64,000 nucleotides of DNA from the NCBI RefSeq assembly GCF_009903625.1, contig NZ_CP047569.1, positions 1,024,501-1,088,500 on the forward strand, given 5' to 3'. Position numbers and translations under genes: made by a program. Under the pieces are notes generated by a model. It ran no database searches. It was not told the origin of the DNA and saw nothing but the letters and a program-made list of their open reading frames with translations. Positions 1-9,009 of the stretch are shown piece after piece. Numbering within the stretch: position 1 is the first letter of the stretch; each line of letters begins with the position of its first letter. Source of the DNA: Microbulbifer sp. ALW1. Lineage in GTDB: Bacteria > Pseudomonadota > Gammaproteobacteria > Pseudomonadales > Cellvibrionaceae.

Positions 1-1760
1 CCGGTGCAGTGAACCTGATTTCCCGCAAGCCCAGTAATGAGCAGGAACTGGATCTTGGGATCAACATTGGCAACTTCAACAATCGCGAATTCCAGATCCG
101 CGGCAATCTGCCTGTGTCCGATAGCACTGCGGTCTCGCTCAGCCTGAACCAGACCGAGCGCGATGGCTATATCAAGAATCTGTACAACGGCGACGACGTC
201 AATGGCCGTGATTCCACCTCGGGACGCGTCACCCTGCGCTCGGATCTGGCGGACAACCTGACGCTGAATCTCGCGGCCGATTACATGGCGCAGGATCGCT
301 GGGGCTTCAACGGTGAACCGCTGACCCACGTGTTTGCTTTGGGCTATCCGGTCGAGGGCAACAACAAATACGAGATGTACCAGAATCGCACCGTGCCGGA
401 AGACAAGGAACTCTGGGGTACTTCCGCCACGGTGGATTACGACATGGACAGCGGTTTTTCCTTTCGGTCGATTACCGCTTTCCGCAGTACCGACATGATT
501 TACGGTACCGATGTGGATTTCACCGAGCTGGACCTGGTGAACACCGCCTACCACGATACTTATGACCAGATCACCCAGGAGTTTCAGCTGACTTCGCCGG
601 CGGATTCTGCGCTGTCTTATGTGCTGGGTCTCTACTACTTTGCCCAGGATAGTGACACCGAGCGCAACGCACTGGCCGGGGAGCACGCGGGCATTCTGGG
701 GCTGACACCGTTCTCTACTGCAGTTGCCTACGGTGGCACCGTCGACACAAAAAGCTACGCCATCTTTGCCAATGGTAATTACGATCTCACCGATCGCCTG
801 AATCTCGGCTTCGGTTTCCGCTACTCCCTGGAGACCAAGGATGTGGACTGGGCGATTGATGGCAGTGCTTCGGGCATCTTCAATATCGCCACAGGGGAAG
901 TGCGGGATTCTCGCACCGATCGCGACTTTTCCCCCACGGTCAGCCTGAACTATTCGCTGGATGACAACAATTTTGTCTATGCGCGCGCCTCCACCGGTAT
1001 CAAGAGCGGTGGCTATAACCTCGACTTCATCAATGCCAACCAGTTTACCGGCAGTCCGGATGATATCGAGTTCGATACTGAGTCGGTGGTCAGTTATGAG
1101 TTGGGTTACAAGGCGGAATTGCTGGATCGCCGCCTGAGACTGAACGCGGCGTTGTTCAATTCCGTGTTTGACGACTATCAGGTAAACCAGTACATCGAAC
1201 TCGGCGGTGGCGGTACGGCGCTGACGATTACCAATGCGGCAGAAGTGGAAAGCAAGGGTGTCGAACTGGAGGCGACCTACGTGGCCACAGATAACCTGCA
1301 GTTGACCGCGGCGCTGGGCCTGCTGGACGCGCGCTTCAAACATTTCCCCGGTGGTGGTGACAACGGTGCCGATGCGTCTGGCAATGACCTGCCTTATGCA
1401 CCGGAAACTACCGCTTCCCTCGGTGTTCAGTACTACGTGCCGGTGCCGGCTCTGGCGGCCACGGTACTCCTGCGCACGGATTACAGTTACACCTCCGAGC
1501 GTTACATCAATCCCAGTAACAACGATGGCTTCAGCAACGGCGCCGTGGATGTCGCCTTTGATAAATTGGAAAGCTTCGACCTGATCAACGCCCGCGTTGG
1601 TCTGCTGGACGATGCCGATAAATGGGAAGTTTACCTGTGGGGGCGCAACCTCGCCGACAGTGATCACATGAACTACAGCTTCCGTGATTTCCTCGGCACT
1701 TACGTGGCCGGCTACGCAATGCCGAGAACCTACGGAGTGGAAGCCAAGTATCGTTTCTAA
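1..1760 (+). CDS. TonB-dependent receptor, 5' end outside window
   Basis: This is the C-terminal part of an outer-membrane TonB-dependent receptor, which takes up a ligand with TonB/ExbBD energy. The frame is open from the first base, and the first codons read GAVNLISRKP, the conserved end of the plug domain, so the true start lies upstream. The remaining roughly 580 residues alternate aromatic and polar strands typical of a 22-strand barrel. The protein ends in YGVEAKYRF, with the terminal Phe needed for barrel assembly. A strong hairpin terminator follows. The ligand cannot be read from this part; the neighbouring secreted hydrolase does not settle it. Confidence 0.9.
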   Translation, partial: GAVNLISRKPSNEQELDLGINIGNFNNREFQIRGNLPVSDSTAVSLSLNQTERDGYIKNLYNGDDVNGRDSTSGRVTLRSDLADNLTLNLAADYMAQDRWGFNGEPLTHVFALGYPVEGNNKYEMYQNRTVPEDKELWGTSATVDYDMDSGFSFRSITAFRSTDMIYGTDVDFTELDLVNTAYHDTYDQITQEFQLTSPADSALSYVLGLYYFAQDSDTERNALAGEHAGILGLTPFSTAVAYGGTVDTKSYAIFANGNYDLTDRLNLGFGFRYSLETKDVDWAIDGSASGIFNIATGEVRDSRTDRDFSPTVSLNYSLDDNNFVYARASTGIKSGGYNLDFINANQFTGSPDDIEFDTESVVSYELGYKAELLDRRLRLNAALFNSVFDDYQVNQYIELGGGGTALTITNAAEVESKGVELEATYVATDNLQLTAALGLLDARFKHFPGGGDNGADASGNDLPYAPETTASLGVQYYVPVPALAATVLLRTDYSYTSERYINPSNNDGFSNGAVDVAFDKLESFDLINARVGLLDDADKWEVYLWGRNLADSDHMNYSFRDFLGTYVAGYAMPRTYGVEAKYRF

Positions 1761-1798
1761 TTTTCAGGAATCGAACCCAGAAATTAGTTAGCAGGGAA

Positions 1799-1837
1799 GG
1801 CTATTGATCGGAGACCGGTCAATAGCCCTTTTATTTT
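1799..1837 (+). terminator. Rho-independent terminator of the TonB receptor
   Basis: A 13-bp stem (GGCTATTGATCGG with CCGGTCAATAGCC, one G-U pair) closes a 3-nt loop and runs into CTTTTATTTT. It lies 38 bases after the receptor stop and before the hydrolase ribosome binding site. Confidence 0.85.
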
Positions 1838-1881
1838 CACGCTTTCAAATTGCACGAGTTACCGGATAGAGGGCGAATACG

Positions 1882-3168
1882 ATGAAGAATTTTTTACAAA
1901 CCTGCTGTGCCGGATTGCTGGCCGCGGCAGCGGTGGTCTCTGCGGAGAGTACAACCAACGGTTACCTGCGCGATGTCGCTGACGGCTATGCTGCAGAGAC
2001 TGCGTATCAGCTGCGCGCCGGCTGGAATCTGCCAAAATTCCTCACGGTTACCCCGGAAGGGGCCTACTCCTATTTGCATCTGGCAGAGAATTTTCCCCAC
2101 GCGACCATTTATCGTGCTGGCCCAGTGGTAGAGCTGCCGCGCAAGCCAGAGAAATGGGTTAAGACCCAGGAGATCACCTGGCAGGATAAAAAACAGCAAT
2201 TTCACGACCTGGTCACCGCGCAGGACTCTCCGCTGCAGGGCGCTGTGGTTATCCATCGCGGCAAGGTGGTTTATGAAGAATACCCGGGGATGCGTCCCTT
2301 CGATAACCACGTGTGGATGTCCAATGCCAAGCCGGTAGCCAGCCTGCTGATCGCCCAGTTGCAGGAAGAGGGCCGGATTGATGTCAACAAAACGGTGGCC
2401 GACTATCTGCCGGCGGCAATCGGTAGCGACTGGGAAAAGATCAAGCTGATCGATGTACTGAATATGCAGACCGGTCTCGATCTGGAAGAGGGGCCGGAGC
2501 AGAGAGCCAACCCGAATTCAAGTTTCGCACGCTTTATGGTTGCGGAGGCGGGTCTGCCCAACGTGGATGGGGTACGTGAAACCCATAATCAGGCGTTGCT
2601 GGCAATCGTCAAGCTGCGTGAACCCGGTAGCGCCTTTGAATATTCCTCGGCCAATACGCAAATGCTGGGACTGGTGATCGAGGCGGTGACCGGGCAGCGC
2701 CTAGCGGACGTTGTGTCTGACCGCATCTGGATGAAAGTGGGTATGGAAGGGGATGCGCAGCTCGGCCTTTCACCTCAGGGCAATGGCATCATCCACGGGC
2801 TGATTTCCTCGCGCCTGATGGATATGGCCAAGTTCGGTATGTTGTACACCCCGAGCTGGAACCGTGTTTCCAAAGCCCGGTTGGTATCAGAGAAAATATT
2901 GAATGACATCCGTACTGGCGGGCAGCCGGAAAACTATCCCAGAGGCGTGCTCGGTCCGAAGTTGCAGAAGTTGTTTGCTGAAACGCCGAGAGCCAATGCC
3001 TATCAGTGGGATGCAGTATTTCACGATGGCGATTTTTATAAGGGCGGCATGAATGGGCAGGGACTGTATATTTCGCCCGAAAAAGACCTGGTGGTGGCCT
3101 GGTTTGCCAATGGTTTTTCACCGGTGCCGATGGAGAAGGCCGCGCGCAGCCTGGCGTTGGCACTGTAA
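1882..3168 (+). CDS. Secreted serine hydrolase, beta-lactamase (class C-like) family
   Basis: This 428-residue penicillin-binding-protein/beta-lactamase-fold hydrolase has a hydrophobic N-terminal signal sequence (about residues 1-21), so it acts in the periplasm or outside the cell. The catalytic S-x-x-K motif is S147-N-A-K150 and a Tyr motif Y254-S-S-A-N follows. I do not see a clean KTG box near the end, where H-x-G would be expected (HDGDFYKGGMNGQG). The family includes esterases, D-amino-peptidases and oligomer hydrolases as well as lactamases, so the substrate is open. The start has an AGAGGG element about 9 bases upstream. It stands alone after a terminator. Confidence 0.85.
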   Translation: MKNFLQTCCAGLLAAAAVVSAESTTNGYLRDVADGYAAETAYQLRAGWNLPKFLTVTPEGAYSYLHLAENFPHATIYRAGPVVELPRKPEKWVKTQEITWQDKKQQFHDLVTAQDSPLQGAVVIHRGKVVYEEYPGMRPFDNHVWMSNAKPVASLLIAQLQEEGRIDVNKTVADYLPAAIGSDWEKIKLIDVLNMQTGLDLEEGPEQRANPNSSFARFMVAEAGLPNVDGVRETHNQALLAIVKLREPGSAFEYSSANTQMLGLVIEAVTGQRLADVVSDRIWMKVGMEGDAQLGLSPQGNGIIHGLISSRLMDMAKFGMLYTPSWNRVSKARLVSEKILNDIRTGGQPENYPRGVLGPKLQKLFAETPRANAYQWDAVFHDGDFYKGGMNGQGLYISPEKDLVVAWFANGFSPVPMEKAARSLALAL

Positions 3169-3356
3169 ATTGGACTAAGGGAAGAGAAGTCAATTTTGTT
3201 CCTGAATGGATGTCGCCACGCCGGCGCGGTCCCGCGCAGCGAACAACGCATTACTGGCCGCTAATCCCTGGAAGCCAGCAAAAGGTTGCGGTCACTTGTG
3301 GCTCCTGCGAGTCTTGCATACTATTGCACGACTCGACAGGAGGCGCTCTTTTCCGC

Positions 3357-5258
3357 ATGTCATCCCTGACAAACCCCAAAACCAGCGAACCCGTCGCCTG
3401 GGATCAATTGCTGAAAAGCGGCTGCCGGATTTTTCTCGGTTCCCACGCCGCCGTCCCCAACGAGTTGATGGCCGATCTGGTCGCCAACAGTCGTGGCCTC
3501 AACGATATTGAGGTCACCCATGTCTTTACCCTGTCTGACAACTTCTGGGCCGAGCGTAAATACGCCGAGCTGTTTAGCGTCAATGCCCTGTATATCGGCG
3601 GTACCGCGGTGCGCGAAGCCGTAGCAGAGGGGCGGGCGGACTATACGCCGACATTTCTTTCCGAAGTGCCCAAACTGTTCAGTGACCATGTTCTACCACT
3701 GGATGCGGCGCTGATTATGGTCAGCCCGCCGGATGAATTGGGTTACTGCTCACTGGGTGTGAGTGTGGATGTGGTGTCCTCCGCGGTAAAAAATGCCAGC
3801 ACAGTGATCGCCCAGATCAATCCGAGCATGCCGCGCACCAACGGTCACACTTTTATCCACCGTGACCAGATCCACGCCTGGATGACCGCCGATGCCTCGA
3901 TTCCCGAATCGCCGCCACCGGAAATGGATCAGGCGGTGGAGCAGATCGGGCAGTATGTGTCGGTATTGGTGGAGAATGGTTCGACCCTGCAGATTGGCAT
4001 GGGCAAAGTACACGATGCCGTATTGCGCTACCTGGGCAACCACAAAGATCTCGGTGTGCACTCGGAAATGATTTCCGATGGTGTCGCCCAGCTGATGAAA
4101 AGCGGTGTGATCAATAACCGCAAAAAAACCTTCCACAAAGGCAAGACGATTACCAGCTACTGCATGGGATCGAAAATGCTGTACGACTTCGTCGACGGCA
4201 ATCCTCATGTTGAACTGTATCCGGCGGAGCATGTCAGCTCACCGGTCAAAATTTCCCGCAATGACAAAATGGTCGCGATCAACAGCGCCATCGAAGTGGA
4301 TCTCACCGGTCAGGTGGTTTCCGACTCTATCGGCAGTCTGCTGTACAGTGGTATCGGTGGTCAGGTGGACTTTATTCGCGGCGCGGCACTGAGTAAGGGC
4401 GGCAAGCCAATTATCGCGTTGCCCTCAACCGCGCGGGATAAAAACGGCCAACTGGTTTCCCGTATTGTTGCCTCCCTTACCCCCGGCGGCGGCGTGGTTA
4501 CCTCGCGGGCCCATGTGCATTTTGTGGTGACCGAATACGGCATTGCCTCCCTGCGCGGAAAAAGCATACGTGAGCGGACCCTGGAAATGATCCGTATCGC
4601 ACACCCGGAATTCCGCCGTGAACTACTGGAAAAAGTGCGCGAGTTTTACTGGGTGCCGGAATATCAGGAACAGGCGCCGACCACAGTGCCGGAGCTGGGC
4701 GCTCTGGAACAGAAGCGTTACACCTTCGACGGCATCCGCTATACCCTGCGCCCACTGCGTCCTTCCGATGAACGCCGGCTGCAGGAGTTTTTCTACACCC
4801 ACAACAAAGAAACCCTGATGATGCGTTACAACCACCACGTAACGCAGATGTCTCGGGAAAAATCTTGCAGTCTCGTCAGTGTCGACCAGCGCAAAGACCT
4901 GGCGCTGTGCTTTACCGACTACGACGGTGGCAGCGAAGTGATTCAGGGCGTCGGTCGCTATTATTTTTACGAAGCAGATAACAACTGTGAAGTCGCCTTC
5001 GTCATCAAGGAAAGCCGCCGCGGCCAGGGGATCGCCACCACCCTGTTGAAAGAAATGGAAACCATTGCCCGCGCGCGCGGCATTGGCAAAATGTTTGCCT
5101 GCGTGCGCCGGGACAACAAACCCATGCTCGGCATTTTTGAAAATGCCGGTTTTGCCACCCGCATGGGTGACAGTATGGACGAGCTTTACCTGGAGCTGGA
5201 CCTGACCGGCGCACCCGGCAGCGAAGCAATGGACGGAACAGGACAAGAAAAGGACTGA
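3357..5258 (+). CDS. Acetyl-CoA hydrolase/transferase fused to a GNAT acetyltransferase
   Basis: A 633-residue fusion. Residues 1 to about 460 are an acetyl-CoA hydrolase/CoA-transferase family module, with the candidate catalytic Glu313 in AIEVDL, the GIGGQVDF glycine loop and the family signature YGIASLRGKSIRERTLEM. Residues from about 465 (YTLRPLRPSDERRL) form a GNAT domain with the acetyl-CoA pyrophosphate loop RRGQGIATTLL. The ATG was chosen because the in-frame region upstream lacks protein-like sequence and AGGAGG sits 13 bases before it. The stop is 2 bases before an HDAC-family deacetylase gene, so the two are co-transcribed. Known Pat/PatZ protein acetyltransferases join a GNAT to an acyl-CoA synthetase domain; here a CoA-transferase replaces it. 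Protein acetylation as the role is inference. Confidence 0.88.
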   Translation: MSSLTNPKTSEPVAWDQLLKSGCRIFLGSHAAVPNELMADLVANSRGLNDIEVTHVFTLSDNFWAERKYAELFSVNALYIGGTAVREAVAEGRADYTPTFLSEVPKLFSDHVLPLDAALIMVSPPDELGYCSLGVSVDVVSSAVKNASTVIAQINPSMPRTNGHTFIHRDQIHAWMTADASIPESPPPEMDQAVEQIGQYVSVLVENGSTLQIGMGKVHDAVLRYLGNHKDLGVHSEMISDGVAQLMKSGVINNRKKTFHKGKTITSYCMGSKMLYDFVDGNPHVELYPAEHVSSPVKISRNDKMVAINSAIEVDLTGQVVSDSIGSLLYSGIGGQVDFIRGAALSKGGKPIIALPSTARDKNGQLVSRIVASLTPGGGVVTSRAHVHFVVTEYGIASLRGKSIRERTLEMIRIAHPEFRRELLEKVREFYWVPEYQEQAPTTVPELGALEQKRYTFDGIRYTLRPLRPSDERRLQEFFYTHNKETLMMRYNHHVTQMSREKSCSLVSVDQRKDLALCFTDYDGGSEVIQGVGRYYFYEADNNCEVAFVIKESRRGQGIATTLLKEMETIARARGIGKMFACVRRDNKPMLGIFENAGFATRMGDSMDELYLELDLTGAPGSEAMDGTGQEKD

Positions 5259-5260
5259 AG

Positions 5261-6187
5261 ATGCCCACCGTCGGATTTTTTACCAGCCCCGCCTGCCGCA
5301 AGCACGATATGGGCAACGAACACCCCGAGTGCCCCGAACGCCTGGACGCCATTCAGGACCAGTTGCTCTCCAGCGGTATGGAATTTGTGCTGCGCTTTTT
5401 CGATGCGCCGCAGGCGGCAAGAGCACAGCTTGAACGGGTACATACGCGGGAGTACGTCGACGCCATTTACAGCCGCGCGCCCAGCGAAGGCATCGAAGTG
5501 CTCGATGAAGACACCCGCATGTGTCCCGACACCCTTACCGCCGCCCTGCACGCCGCCGGCGCCGCCGTGGATGTCGTCGACAAAGTCATCGCCGGCGAAG
5601 TGAATAGTGCCTTCTGTTCCGTGCGCCCCCCGGGCCACCACGCCGAACGCGACAAAGCCATGGGCTTCTGCCTGTTCAACAACATCGCCATCGCCGCCGC
5701 CCACGCCCGCGAACAGCACGGCCTGGCCCGCGTCGCCATCCTCGATTTCGACGTCCACCACGGCAACGGTACCGAAGACTTCGTTGCCGGCCGCGAGGGC
5801 TATTTGCTTTGCTCCAGTTTTCAGTCGCCGCTATACCCGTTTACCGGCACAGAGGAATTACCGGACAACATCGTCAATACACCGCTGGAGGCGGGAGCTG
5901 GCGGTGATGCACTGCGAGCACTGGTCGATAACGAATGGCTCCCCGCACTGGAAAAATTCCAGCCGCAGATGCTGTTTATCTCCGCCGGCTTCGATGGCCA
6001 CGTGGAAGATCACATGGCACAACTGCGCTTTAATGAAGACGACTATCGCTGGGTAACGGAAAAACTGCGGGAGTTTGCCGACGTACATTGTGAGGGGCGA
6101 ATCGTTTCCGCACTGGAGGGTGGCTATGCGCTTTCAGCACTGGGGCGCAGTGTGGTCGCGCACCTGAAAGGACTGATCGGCAACTGA
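5261..6187 (+). CDS. Histone-deacetylase-family (AcuC/HdaH-like) amidohydrolase
   Basis: A 308-residue zinc deacetylase of the HDAC/acetylpolyamine amidohydrolase family. The active site is visible: tandem His G125-H126-H127 in RPPGHHAERD, the zinc region FDVHHGNGTEDF, a second metal Asp in SAGFDGH, and the transition-state Tyr in LEGGYAL. There is no signal peptide, so it is cytoplasmic. It begins 2 bases after the GNAT fusion gene, with AAGGA upstream. In Bacillus, AcuC of this family deacetylates acetyl-CoA synthetase; here acs lies 760 bases downstream. Acetyl-lysine on Acs is therefore a candidate substrate, but acetylpolyamines are possible. Confidence 0.9.
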   Translation: MPTVGFFTSPACRKHDMGNEHPECPERLDAIQDQLLSSGMEFVLRFFDAPQAARAQLERVHTREYVDAIYSRAPSEGIEVLDEDTRMCPDTLTAALHAAGAAVDVVDKVIAGEVNSAFCSVRPPGHHAERDKAMGFCLFNNIAIAAAHAREQHGLARVAILDFDVHHGNGTEDFVAGREGYLLCSSFQSPLYPFTGTEELPDNIVNTPLEAGAGGDALRALVDNEWLPALEKFQPQMLFISAGFDGHVEDHMAQLRFNEDDYRWVTEKLREFADVHCEGRIVSALEGGYALSALGRSVVAHLKGLIGN

Positions 6188-6220
6188 GGATCGAACAACC
6201 GATACGTGATGCGAAGGCAG

Positions 6221-6260
6221 AGTGCCGGGTAGGGGGTTTCGAAACCCCTTACCTGGTGCT
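6221..6260. terminator. 20-bp hairpin between convergent genes
   Basis: A near-uninterrupted palindrome with centre TTTCGAAA: the core GGGG/CCCC arms extend outward to 20 pairs if G-U pairs in the plus-strand RNA are allowed. It lies in the 117-base gap between the deacetylase (plus) and cupin (minus) genes. No U-tract follows on either strand, so it is an unconventional or bidirectional terminator, or an mRNA 3'-end stabiliser. Confidence 0.5.
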
Positions 6261-6304
6261 ATGACGCCACCGAGGTAACTGGTAGTCACCACGGAACTAC
6301 AGGA

Positions 6305-6658
6305 TTACTCCTCATAAATCGCATAAAACTTCTTGACCGTGCCGATGGTCTCCCAAGTCCCTTCAAACCCGGCGGGAATACAGAACGCATCCCCAGCAGA
6401 AACCCGCTCATTCACACCCTCGGCATCGGTAATCACCGCCTCGCCCTCGATGATGTAACAGAACTCATCCTCGCTGTAAGTGAGCGTCCACTTCCCCGCA
6501 TCCGAAGACCAGATACCGCAAAAGAAATTTTCCTTCGCATTGGTAAAGAAATGCTCCGTCAGCTGCTGTGGCATCCCCGCCAGCACCTTCTCCGGTGCCA
6601 CCGGCCCCGAATCCCGCTCACCTGCACCCTCGCGAACGCGCAATAACTTCACAGCCAT
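6305..6658 (-). CDS. Small cupin-domain protein (Cupin_3/DUF861 type)
   Basis: A 117-residue single cupin barrel of the EutQ/DUF861 type. The typical segments are WTLTYSEDEFCYIIEGEAVI for the first cupin motif and VSAGDAFCIPAGFEGTWETI for the second. The start MAVKLLRV was preferred over an ATG nine codons upstream because AAGGGTGG precedes it at good spacing. It is convergent with the deacetylase gene and divergent from acs. Members are usually small-molecule binders or isomerase-like proteins; no ligand can be assigned. Confidence 0.8.
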   Translation of the reverse strand: MAVKLLRVREGAGERDSGPVAPEKVLAGMPQQLTEHFFTNAKENFFCGIWSSDAGKWTLTYSEDEFCYIIEGEAVITDAEGVNERVSAGDAFCIPAGFEGTWETIGTVKKFYAIYEE

Positions 6659-6671
6659 AAATCCACCCTTT

Positions 6672-6690
6672 AAAAATGTGATCACTTTTT
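6672..6690. promoter_or_regulatory. Palindrome upstream of the cupin gene
   Basis: A near-perfect inverted repeat, AAAAaTGTGATCACtTTTT, starts 14 bases upstream of the cupin start codon. It has the size and A/T flanks of an operator. The TGTGATCAC core resembles contracted CRP half-sites without the usual 6-base spacer. The cognate regulator is unknown. Confidence 0.35.
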
Positions 6691-6797
6691 TAGCCTATTG
6701 TGCACCGCCCCGACAAAAATGGCACGGGAATCCGGCTGCAGGCTGTGAAACCGCAAAGATCGCAGGCTATGATGGTACGACAGGAGTCTTGACAGCG

Positions 6798-6827
6798 TTG
6801 TCATTAAGCGACTGCCAGTGGTATAAC
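6798..6827 (+). promoter_or_regulatory. Candidate sigma-70 promoter of acs
   Basis: TTGTCA, an 18-base spacer and TATAAC form a good vegetative promoter about 120 bases before the acs start. A TTGACA lies 9 bases further upstream but is too far from this -10 box. Confidence 0.45.
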
Positions 6828-6946
6828 TTATCGGGATAAATGCCCCGGCTCCATGCCGGACGCGCATAACAGCGATGCAAAATGCCAGCTGGCCCTGTGC
6901 AAAGGGCCTGCGCAGCATCCCGATAATTCTAATAAGGGAGAAAACG

Positions 6947-8884
6947 ATGTCTGAAGTGCACACCTACCCGGTACCCGAACAATTCGCCGCCGATGCCCTC
7001 GTCCGCAATGAGGACTATCAGCGCATGTACCAGCAGTCTGTGGAAGATCCGCAGGCGTTCTGGTCCCAGCAGGCCAACGACTTCCTGCAGTGGAGCAAAC
7101 CTTTCACCAAAGTAGTGGAAGAAGATCTCAACAAAGGCCACGCCGCCTGGTTTGCCGACGGCGAACTGAACGTCTCCGAAAACTGTATCGATAGCCACCT
7201 GCCTGCGCGCGCCGACCAGACCGCGTTTATCTGGGAAGGTGACGACCCCGCCGACAGCAAAAATATTACCTACAGCGAACTGCACCAGCAGGTCTGCCGC
7301 CTCGCCAACCTGCTGAAAGCGCGTGGCGTGAACAAGGGCGATCGCGTGTGTATCTACATGCCGATGATCCCGGAAGCCGCCTACGCGATGCTCGCCTGTA
7401 GCCGTATTGGCGCTGTGCACTCGGTGGTGTTCGGTGGCTTCTCTCCCGACTCACTCAAAGACCGTATCCTCGACTCCGACTGCCGCCTGGTGATCACCGC
7501 CGACGAAGGCGTGCGCGGCGGCAGAAAAGTGCCGCTGAAAGCCAATGTGGACAAAGCCCTGGCCAACTGCCCGGATGTGCATACCGCCATCGTGGTCAAG
7601 CGCACCGGTGCCAATATCGACTGGGACAGCAAGCGCGACATCTGGTACGCGGAATCTGTTGCCGAGCAGAGCGCTGACTGTGCGCCCGAGCCGATGAATG
7701 CGGAAGATCCGCTGTTTATCCTCTACACCTCCGGTTCCACCGGCAAACCCAAGGGTGTACTGCACACCACTGCCGGTTACCTGCTGATGTCCACCATGAC
7801 CTTCAAATACGCCTTCGATTACAAGGAAGGTGATGTCTTCTGGTGTACCGCGGATGTGGGCTGGATCACCGGCCACAGTTACATCGTTTACGGTCCTTTG
7901 GCTGCGGGAGCCACCTCGCTGATGTTTGAAGGCGTACCCACCTATCCCGATGCCTCCCGCTGCTGGCAGGTCGTGGAAAAGCACAAGGTCAATACTTTCT
8001 ATACCGCGCCCACCGCGATCCGCGCTTTGATGGGCGCCGGCGACGACTTCGTCACCAAGTGCGATCGCAGCTCGCTGAAGCTGCTGGGCACCGTGGGCGA
8101 ACCGATCAATCCGGAAGCCTGGGAGTGGTACTACAAGGTGGTGGGCGACAAGCGCTGCCCGATTGTGGATACCTGGTGGCAGACCGAAACCGGTGCCCAC
8201 CTGATCACCCCACTGCCCGGCGCCACCACCCTCAAGCCGGGCTCAGCCACTCGCCCCTTCTTCGGTGTACAGCCGGCGCTGCTGGATGAAAAGGGCCAGG
8301 AAATTGCCGGTGAAGGCGAGGGCGCACTGGTGATGAAGGCCAGCTGGCCGAGCATGATCCGCAGTGTATACGGCGATCACCAGCGCATGATCGACACCTA
8401 TTTCTCCACCTTCCCGGGATACTACTTCACCGGCGACGGCGCGCGCCGCGATGCCGATGGCTACTACTGGATTACCGGGCGTATTGATGACGTGCTCAAT
8501 GTCTCCGGACACCGCCTGGGCACCGCTGAAATCGAAAGCGCGATTGTGCTGCACGAGGATACGGCAGAAGCGGCGGTGGTTGGTTACCCGCACGATATCA
8601 AGGGGCAGGGCATCTACTGCTATGTCACCCTGAAAAATGGCCGCGAACCTTCCGAGGAATTGCGCAAGGAACTCATCGACCTGTGCGTGCAGGAAATTGG
8701 CCCCATTGCCAAGCCGGATATCATTCAGTGGGCACCGGGACTGCCGAAAACCCGCTCCGGCAAAATCATGCGCCGTATCCTGCGTAAGATCGCTTGCAAC
8801 GAGCTGGACTCTCTGGGCGATACTTCCACGCTTGCAGACCCTTCTGTGGTGGATGAACTGGTGGATCATCGAGCCAATCAATAA
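6947..8884 (+). CDS. acs: Acetyl-CoA synthetase (AMP-forming)
   Basis: A 645-residue acetate-CoA ligase (EC 6.2.1.1) that activates acetate to acetyl-CoA through acetyl-AMP in the cytoplasm. It has full family length, the P-loop [12 protein letters not shown], the adenylation core ([23 protein letters not shown]) and the C-terminal [11 protein letters not shown] motif. In that motif Lys606 is the residue whose acetylation switches Acs off in Salmonella and Bacillus. The start MSEVHTYPV has AAGGGAG upstream; the longer open frame is not protein-like. With the GNAT fusion and HDAC genes just upstream, control by reversible acetylation is likely (inference). It is single-gene, followed by a stem-loop and a Usp gene. 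Confidence 0.97.
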   Translation: MSEVHTYPVPEQFAADALVRNEDYQRMYQQSVEDPQAFWSQQANDFLQWSKPFTKVVEEDLNKGHAAWFADGELNVSENCIDSHLPARADQTAFIWEGDDPADSKNITYSELHQQVCRLANLLKARGVNKGDRVCIYMPMIPEAAYAMLACSRIGAVHSVVFGGFSPDSLKDRILDSDCRLVITADEGVRGGRKVPLKANVDKALANCPDVHTAIVVKRTGANIDWDSKRDIWYAESVAEQSADCAPEPMNAEDPLFILYTSGSTGKPKGVLHTTAGYLLMSTMTFKYAFDYKEGDVFWCTADVGWITGHSYIVYGPLAAGATSLMFEGVPTYPDASRCWQVVEKHKVNTFYTAPTAIRALMGAGDDFVTKCDRSSLKLLGTVGEPINPEAWEWYYKVVGDKRCPIVDTWWQTETGAHLITPLPGATTLKPGSATRPFFGVQPALLDEKGQEIAGEGEGALVMKASWPSMIRSVYGDHQRMIDTYFSTFPGYYFTGDGARRDADGYYWITGRIDDVLNVSGHRLGTAEIESAIVLHEDTAEAAVVGYPHDIKGQGIYCYVTLKNGREPSEELRKELIDLCVQEIGPIAKPDIIQWAPGLPKTRSGKIMRRILRKIACNELDSLGDTSTLADPSVVDELVDHRANQ

Positions 8885-8894
8885 GTTTGTACAT

Positions 8895-8930
8895 CCGTCA
8901 CCAGTTTCCCGGAAGGGTTACCGGTGACGG
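8895..8930 (+). other. Stem-loop after acs
   Basis: CCGTCACC pairs with GGTGACGG across a 20-base loop, 10 bases after the acs stop. No U-tract follows, so it may be a weak terminator or mRNA 3'-end structure. Confidence 0.35.
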
Positions 8931-9009
8931 GCAGGCTACAGACAAAACTGCCCTTCGGTGATTTAATGGAATCAATGGTATGTAACTGATTCCAAGCACC
9001 GGAGGCGCT

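Noticed and set aside
6672..6690. CRP site upstream of the cupin gene
   Set aside because: Half-sites are fused without the 6-base spacer of TGTGA-N6-TCACA; kept only as an unidentified palindrome.
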